From Streptomyces davaonensis JCM 4913 (GTDB taxonomy: Bacteria; Actinomycetota; Actinomycetes; Streptomycetales; Streptomycetaceae): a stretch of DNA of 64,000 nt. The stretch spans positions 5,304,053 to 5,368,052 of the forward strand of contig NC_020504.1 in NCBI RefSeq assembly GCF_000349325.1, written 5' to 3'. This document shows positions 60,025 through 64,000 of the stretch, piece after piece; within the stretch, counting starts at the first letter, position 1, and each line of letters starts with the position of its first letter. The notes under the pieces were generated by a model. That model was not told the DNA's origin, did not search any database, and saw nothing but the letters and a program-made list of their open reading frames with translations. The position numbers and the translations under genes were made by a program.

Positions 60025-60921
60025 ATGAGTGATCACGCCACCGACGCGGCGACGGACGTCTTCGTCGCCCACCGCAACCTGCTCTTCACCGTCGCCTACG
60101 AGATGCTCGGCTCGGCGGCCGACGCGGAGGACGTCCTCCAGGAGACCTGGCTGCGCTGGGTCGCGCTCGACCTGGACGAGGTGCGCGACCCCCGCGCCTA
60201 CCTGGTGCGGATCACCACCCGCCAGTCGCTCAACCGACTGCGCACCATGAAGCGCCGCAGGGAGGCGTACGTAGGCCCCTGGCTGCCCGAACCCCTGCTC
60301 ACCTCGCCGGACGTGGCCGAGGACGCCGAACTCGCCGAGAGTGTCTCGATGGCGCTCATGCTCGTCCTGGAGACGCTCACACCGACCGAACGCGCCGTCT
60401 TCGTCCTGCGCGAGGTCTTCGACGTCGGCTACGACGAGATCGCGACCGCCGTCGACAAGACCCCCGCCGCCGTACGCCAGATCGCCCATCGCGCCCGGCT
60501 CCACGTCGAGGCCCGCCGCCCCCGCGAGTCGGTCTCCGCCAGCCGGACCCGTGCGGCGCTGGACTCCTTCCGCCGCACCATCGAGACCGGCGACCTCCAG
60601 GGCCTCCTGGACGTCCTCGCCCCCGACGTCGTCCTGCTGACCGACGGCGGCGGCGTCAAGCAGGCCGCGGTACGCCCCGTCCTCGGCGCCGACCGCGTGG
60701 GCCGCTACATCATCGGCGGCACCGGAAAGGCCCCGGTCACCATCGACTACGTCCCCACCGTGATGAACGGCCACCCGGCCTTCGCCCTCCACGTGGACGG
60801 CGTCGTCGACGGCATCATGGCCATCCGCTTCGAGTCCGACCGCATCACCGGCATCTACTACGTCCGCAACCCTGAGAAGCTCACCCACATCGACTCGGAG
60901 ACCCGGCTGACGTTGCGCTGA
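60025..60921 (+). CDS. Second ECF41-family sigma factor
   Basis: A 298-residue relative of the preceding gene (about the same domains: EDVLQETWLRWVAL, then a SnoaL-like C-terminus with DGGGVK and NPEKLTHI). The DGGGK motif has an extra Val before Lys. TGTCACA at 59945-59951, 73 bases upstream, with TGTC after 16 bases, is an imperfect ECF41-like promoter. No COE gene is directly attached, so it may share the epimerase operon or act as a partner sigma factor. Confidence 0.9.
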   Translation: MSDHATDAATDVFVAHRNLLFTVAYEMLGSAADAEDVLQETWLRWVALDLDEVRDPRAYLVRITTRQSLNRLRTMKRRREAYVGPWLPEPLLTSPDVAEDAELAESVSMALMLVLETLTPTERAVFVLREVFDVGYDEIATAVDKTPAAVRQIAHRARLHVEARRPRESVSASRTRAALDSFRRTIETGDLQGLLDVLAPDVVLLTDGGGVKQAAVRPVLGADRVGRYIIGGTGKAPVTIDYVPTVMNGHPAFALHVDGVVDGIMAIRFESDRITGIYYVRNPEKLTHIDSETRLTLR

Positions 60922-60939
60922 ACCCCATCAAATACACGC

Positions 60940-61464
60940 TCATGCCTTGACCGCCTCCGCGATCCGCTGGGCGGCCTGCGCCGGGGTGAGGTGGGTGGTG
61001 TCGACGACCTCGGCCTCGGCGTGCAGCCAGGTGCGGGCGGCCTCGGCGTAGGGCTCCAGGTACTGGAGGCGGAAGGGGGAGTCGGGGCCGAGAACGGTGT
61101 CCCCTGCGATGCGTGCGCGGAGTGTGTCCTGGTCGGCGTGGAGGACGAAGTGCCGTACCGGGATGCCGTGGTGGGCGAGGCCCGCGCTGATCTCGCGCCA
61201 GTACTCCTCGACCAGAACGGTCATCGGCATCACCAGGGTGCCGCCGGTGTAGTCGAGGACATGCCGGGCGGTCTCGACGACGAGCGGCCGCCACGGCGGC
61301 CAGTGCTGGAAGTTGCCGGTCCAGGGCAGCCCCGGCGAGATGTCCATGAGCGTCTCGCCGACCTTCTCCGCGTCGAACACCCGCGAGCCCGGAATCAGCC
61401 GCTGTACGAGTGAACTGGTCGTCGTCTTGCCCGCACCGTGGGTGCCGTTCAGCCATACGATCAT
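60940..61464 (-). CDS. TmrB-like ATP-binding protein
   Basis: A 174-residue P-loop protein. Walker A is LNGTHGAGKTTTSSLV and the chain resembles TmrB, a kinase-like protein that gives tunicamycin resistance in Bacillus (FDAEKVGETLMDI, WPPWRPLVVETARHVLDYTGG, DTTHLTPAQAAQRIAEAV). Function in Streptomyces is unproved. TAGCGT seven bases before ATG 61464 suggests a leaderless transcript. It is divergent from the XRE gene across a perfect palindrome. Confidence 0.85.
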   Translation of the reverse strand: MIVWLNGTHGAGKTTTSSLVQRLIPGSRVFDAEKVGETLMDISPGLPWTGNFQHWPPWRPLVVETARHVLDYTGGTLVMPMTVLVEEYWREISAGLAHHGIPVRHFVLHADQDTLRARIAGDTVLGPDSPFRLQYLEPYAEAARTWLHAEAEVVDTTHLTPAQAAQRIAEAVKA

Positions 61465-61497
61465 GGCCCCGACGCTAGCGCCCGCATGACGTAGCGC

Positions 61498-61525
61498 ACT
61501 ATTGCAAGCGGGTGCTTGCAATAGT
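61498..61525. promoter_or_regulatory. Perfect palindrome in the XRE/TmrB divergent promoter
   Basis: Arms ACTATTGCAAGC and GCTTGCAATAGT with a GGGT centre, 12 of 12 bases paired, 26 bases before the XRE start. It is the probable operator of the XRE protein and may govern both divergent genes. Confidence 0.75.
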
Positions 61526-61551
61526 TAGCGCGGGTGGGGCAAAGTGGGGGT

Positions 61552-62052
61552 ATGGCAACGCTCAACGTCGGCAATCTCGGTGAGTACCTGCGCGAGCAGC
61601 GGCGCAACGCCCAGCTCTCGTTGCGGCAGCTCGCCGACGCCGCCGGGGTGTCCAATCCGTATCTGAGCCAGATCGAGCGCGGGCTGCGCAAGCCGAGCGC
61701 GGAGGTGCTCCAGCAGGTCGCCAAGGCGCTGCGGATCTCCGCCGAGACGCTGTACGTGCGGGCCGGGATCCTGGACGCCGAACGGGACCGGGACGAGGTG
61801 GAGACGCGGGCCGTCATCCTCGCCGACCCCACGCTGACCGAGCAGCAGAAGCAGGCGCTGCTCCAGATCTACGAGTCGTTCCGCAAGGAGAACGGCTTCG
61901 GGATCACGGCGGCCGAGGACACCGACGTGGCGCATCCGCACGACGACGTGACGGATGCGCCGGAATCGCTCGATCCGCTCGAACCGCTCGATCCGCAGGA
62001 CGCATCGGACGACACCGAGGACCCGCGGGAGCCGCGGCAGTCGGCCGGCTGA
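61552..62052 (+). CDS. XRE-family regulator
   Basis: A 166-residue protein. The HTH is LGEYLREQRRNAQLSLRQLADAAGVSNPYLSQIERGLRKPS, residues about 9-49, followed by ALRISAETLYVRAGIL and an acidic, Asp/Pro/Glu-rich tail (ESLDPLEPLDPQDASDDTED). GTGGGGGT before ATG 61552 is the ribosome binding site. The HbhA-like gene follows 90 bases on. The palindrome upstream suggests autoregulation. Confidence 0.9.
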   Translation: MATLNVGNLGEYLREQRRNAQLSLRQLADAAGVSNPYLSQIERGLRKPSAEVLQQVAKALRISAETLYVRAGILDAERDRDEVETRAVILADPTLTEQQKQALLQIYESFRKENGFGITAAEDTDVAHPHDDVTDAPESLDPLEPLDPQDASDDTEDPREPRQSAG

Positions 62053-62142
62053 GCCGGGCAACCGGCCGCCGTCGCACCGCCCCGTGTGACCTCACCACGC
62101 AACCCTCAGACGAAGACGAAAGCGACCCGGGAGGACCACACC

Positions 62143-62814
62143 ATGGCCATCACCGACGACCTCCGCAAGACCCTCAGCGACCCGACCCCCCTCTACTTCG
62201 CCGCCGGCACCGCGGACCTGGCCCTCCAGCAGGCGAAGAAGGTCCCCGGCCTGGTGGAGCAGCTGCGCGCCGAGGCCCCGGCCCGGTTCGAGGCCGTGCG
62301 CGGCACCGACCCCAAGGCCGTCCAGGAGCGGGCCGCCGCCCGTGCCAAGGAGGCCGGCGCCCGCGTCAAGGAGACGCAGGAGACCCTCCAGGCCCGGGTC
62401 AACGAGTTCATCAGCACCCTCGACGGTGACCTGAAGAAGCTCGGCACCACCCTCGACGCCGACCTCAAGAAGCTCGGCGAGTCCGCCCAGGACCTCGCGC
62501 TGCGCGGGGTCGGCGTGGCCGCCGAGTACGCCGTCAAGGCCCGCGAGACCTACGAGAAGGTCGCCGAGCACGGCGAGCAGGCCGTGAAGACCTGGCGCGG
62601 CGAGGTGGCCGAGGAGATCGAGGAGCTGGCCGTGGCCGTCGAGCCGAAGGCCGGGCCTGTCGCGGTCAAGGACGAGGGCAAGGAGGAGGCCAAGGCGGAC
62701 CAGCCCGCCGAGGCCAAGCCCGCCACCGCGGCCGCTCCGGCGAAGAAGCCCGTTGCCAAGAAGTCCGCTCCGCGCAAGACCACCGCGAAGAAGACGACCC
62801 CGCCCGCGAAGTAA
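62143..62814 (+). CDS. HbhA-like Lys-rich coiled protein
   Basis: A 223-residue protein with the architecture of mycobacterial HBHA: a helical, coiled N-terminal part (MAITDDLRKTLSDPTPLYFA, LVEQLRAEAPARFEAVRG, VKETQETLQARVNEF) and a C-terminal Lys/Ala/Pro tail (APAKKPVAKKSAPRKTTAKK). HBHA binds heparin and, in some reports, lipids; in Streptomyces a role in spore or hypha surface or as an H1-like DNA protein is possible. GGGAGG precedes ATG 62143. Assignment is by architecture; sequence identity is not checked. Confidence 0.75.
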   Translation: MAITDDLRKTLSDPTPLYFAAGTADLALQQAKKVPGLVEQLRAEAPARFEAVRGTDPKAVQERAAARAKEAGARVKETQETLQARVNEFISTLDGDLKKLGTTLDADLKKLGESAQDLALRGVGVAAEYAVKARETYEKVAEHGEQAVKTWRGEVAEEIEELAVAVEPKAGPVAVKDEGKEEAKADQPAEAKPATAAAPAKKPVAKKSAPRKTTAKKTTPPAK

Positions 62815-62931
62815 GCGGCGCCCGGGGCGATACCCGGACGGGTCGGGCACTTACCGGGTGCTCGGCCCGTTGACCGGGTAGCGGGCGCGTGGTTGCGGGT
62901 ACGGTGACCGCGTAGGGACGAGCCGAGTCGG

Positions 62932-63285
62932 GTGGTGGACGTTGTGCTGATGCAGGGCTTCACAAACTTCATGTGGTTGCTGAGCATGGCCCTGATCCTT
63001 TTCAGCGGCTTCGCGCTGATCGACGCCGCTACGCGCCGCGAGGACGCCTACCGAGCGGCCGACAAGAAGACCAAGCCGTTCTGGCTGATCATCCTCGGGC
63101 TCGCCTTCGTGGTGAACCTGATCTTCAACATCCTGTCGTTCCTGCCGATCATCGGCCTCATCGCCACGATCGTCTACATGGTCGACGTCCGCCCGGCACT
63201 CCGCTCGCTGCCGGGGGGCGGCCGCAACCAGCGGCGGGGTTCGAGCAGCGATGGCCCGTACGGGCCGTGGAACGGCGGCCGGTAA
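62932..63285 (+). CDS. DUF2516 membrane protein
   Basis: A 117-residue protein (or 111 from ATG 62950) with two membrane helices (MWLLSMALILFSGFALIDAA and PFWLIILGLAFVVNLIFNIL, extending into FLPIIGLIATIVYMVDVRPA). The motif AADKKTKPFWL is typical of DUF2516. Function unknown. GTG 62932 is the open-frame start, but ATG 62950 (MQGFTNF) fits the family better and its ribosome binding site is not obvious. Confidence 0.8.
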   Translation: MVDVVLMQGFTNFMWLLSMALILFSGFALIDAATRREDAYRAADKKTKPFWLIILGLAFVVNLIFNILSFLPIIGLIATIVYMVDVRPALRSLPGGGRNQRRGSSSDGPYGPWNGGR

Positions 63286-63322
63286 CGGGTGAACCAGGGG
63301 TGCGGGAAGCGCCCCGTCAGGG

Positions 63323-64000
63323 TCACCCCACCCGATCCAGCAGCAACACAGCCACGTCATCCGTCAGCTCGCCACCATTGAGGTCCCGCACCTCATTGAC
63401 CGCGGCCCGAAGCAGCGCCTCGCCCCGCAACCCTTCCGCCAGCTGCCGCCGGACCATGGACACCATCCCGTCCTGCCCCAGCCGCTCCCGACCCTCGCCG
63501 ATCCGCCCCTCGATCAGCCCGTCGGTATAGAGCATGAGGCTCCACTCGGCCCCCAGCTCCACCTGCATCCGAGGCCACCGAGCCCCAGGCAGCAGACCCA
63601 GCGCGGGCCCGTTCTTCTCGTACGGAAGCAGCCGAGCCGCCCGCCCGGGCCGGGCGAGCAACGGCGACGGATGCCCGGCCAGGCACAGCCCGGCCCGACG
63701 ACCGTCCGGCGCGATATCCACCGTGCACAGCGTCGCGAAGATCTCGTCGTCCGCCCGCTCATGCTCCAGCACCTGCTGAAGCGTCCCGAGCAGTTCGTCC
63801 CCGCACAGCCCGGCGAGCGTCAGCGCCCGCCAGGCGATCCGCAGCTCGACACCGAGCGCGGCCTCGTCAGGACCGTGGCCACAGACGTCACCGATCATCG
63901 CGTGCACGGTCCCGTCGGAGGTCCGTACGACGTCGTAGAAGTCACCGCCGAGCAGCGCCCGCGACCGGCCGGGCCGGTAGCGCGCGGCGAACCGCAGCGG
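63323..64000 (-). CDS. SpoIIE/PP2C-type phosphatase, C-terminal part
   Basis: The last 225 codons are in the window; the 5' end lies beyond base 64000. The visible part (LLGGDFYDVV, MIGDVCGHGPDEAALG, LCLAGHPSPLL, SLMLYTDGLIEGR, GELTDDVAVLLLD) is the RsbU/SpoIIE type of protein Ser/Thr phosphatase, with the metal Asp residues in GGDFYD, GDVCGHG and DDVAV. These enzymes act in partner-switching control of anti-sigma factor antagonists. Its N-terminal sensor, if any, is not visible. Confidence 0.9.
   Translation of the reverse strand, partial: PLRFAARYRPGRSRALLGGDFYDVVRTSDGTVHAMIGDVCGHGPDEAALGVELRIAWRALTLAGLCGDELLGTLQQVLEHERADDEIFATLCTVDIAPDGRRAGLCLAGHPSPLLARPGRAARLLPYEKNGPALGLLPGARWPRMQVELGAEWSLMLYTDGLIEGRIGEGRERLGQDGMVSMVRRQLAEGLRGEALLRAAVNEVRDLNGGELTDDVAVLLLDRVG

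Noticed and set aside
1..64000. CRISPR arrays, insertion sequences, prophage, rRNA genes
   Set aside because: I saw no regularly spaced repeats, transposase or integrase gene, phage structural gene or rRNA sequence in the window.

Overview
The window is chromosomal DNA of a Streptomyces or very close relative. It is very GC-rich, has GTG/TTG and leaderless starts, and encodes mycothiol synthase (MshD), the c-di-GMP-responsive anti-sigma RsiG, a DevA/DevB pair, GlnR, the nickel regulator Nur and CsoR. In-frame TTA codons are almost absent; I found two. From memory the gene order follows the S. coelicolor core chromosome from about SCO4132 (lytic transglycosylase) through csoR (SCO4136), pit, pstBACS, ppk, the SCO4155-4159 block with glnR, nur (SCO4180) and devA (SCO4190) to about SCO4201. 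I could not check that synteny here.

Layout. 0.1-6.2 kb: cell wall hydrolase, PAP2 phosphatase, secreted flavin oxidase, lipoprotein. 6.2-17 kb: a copper sensor, then a phosphate and polyphosphate block: PhoU-like DUF47 plus Pit (low affinity), pstSCAB with a PHO box (high affinity), Nudix hydrolase, CHAD protein and polyphosphate kinase. 17-20.5 kb: a YtrA-type GntR regulator with an ABC-2 exporter whose ATPase gene carries an in-frame copy of a dispersed intergenic repeat. 20.6-24.9 kb: ECF sigma, membrane anti-sigma and a second ABC exporter as five overlapping genes. 25-29.2 kb: mshD, a secreted 5'-nucleotidase and a DUF2993 lipid-binding-type protein. 29.2-31.7 kb: an accessory insert with SUKH, pentapeptide-repeat, unknown small genes and a probable toxin-antitoxin pair.

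31.8-37.2 kb: an MprAB-like two-component system with an HtrA-type protease and a previously overlooked 56-residue ORF, a LacI regulator and glnR. 37.4-42.9 kb: hydrolase, MoaD-like protein, membrane protein, second DUF2993 protein, then a sulfur group (leaderless Cys-containing leader peptide, thiosulfate sulfurtransferase, DUF1416, DsrE). 43-48 kb: 32-residue membrane peptide, nitrobindin-like protein, nur, ygfZ, dtd, rsiG, Eis-type acetyltransferase. 48-53.5 kb: two paralogous GntR regulators of the DevA type with matching palindromes and leaderless promoters, DevB phosphatase and a tandem-domain APH kinase. 53.5-64 kb: TetR, HelD-like helicase, imine-reductase-like oxidoreductase with divergent HxlR regulator, epimerase plus two ECF41 sigma factors, TmrB-like ATPase, XRE regulator, HbhA-like Lys-rich protein, DUF2516 and the C-terminal part of a SpoIIE-type phosphatase cut by the window edge.

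The best candidates for undescribed biology are the repeat inserted inside an ABC ATPase gene, the sigma/anti-sigma/ABC operon, the GntR-phosphatase-double kinase operon with its TTA-containing paralogue, and the small accessory island with the putative toxin-antitoxin pair.
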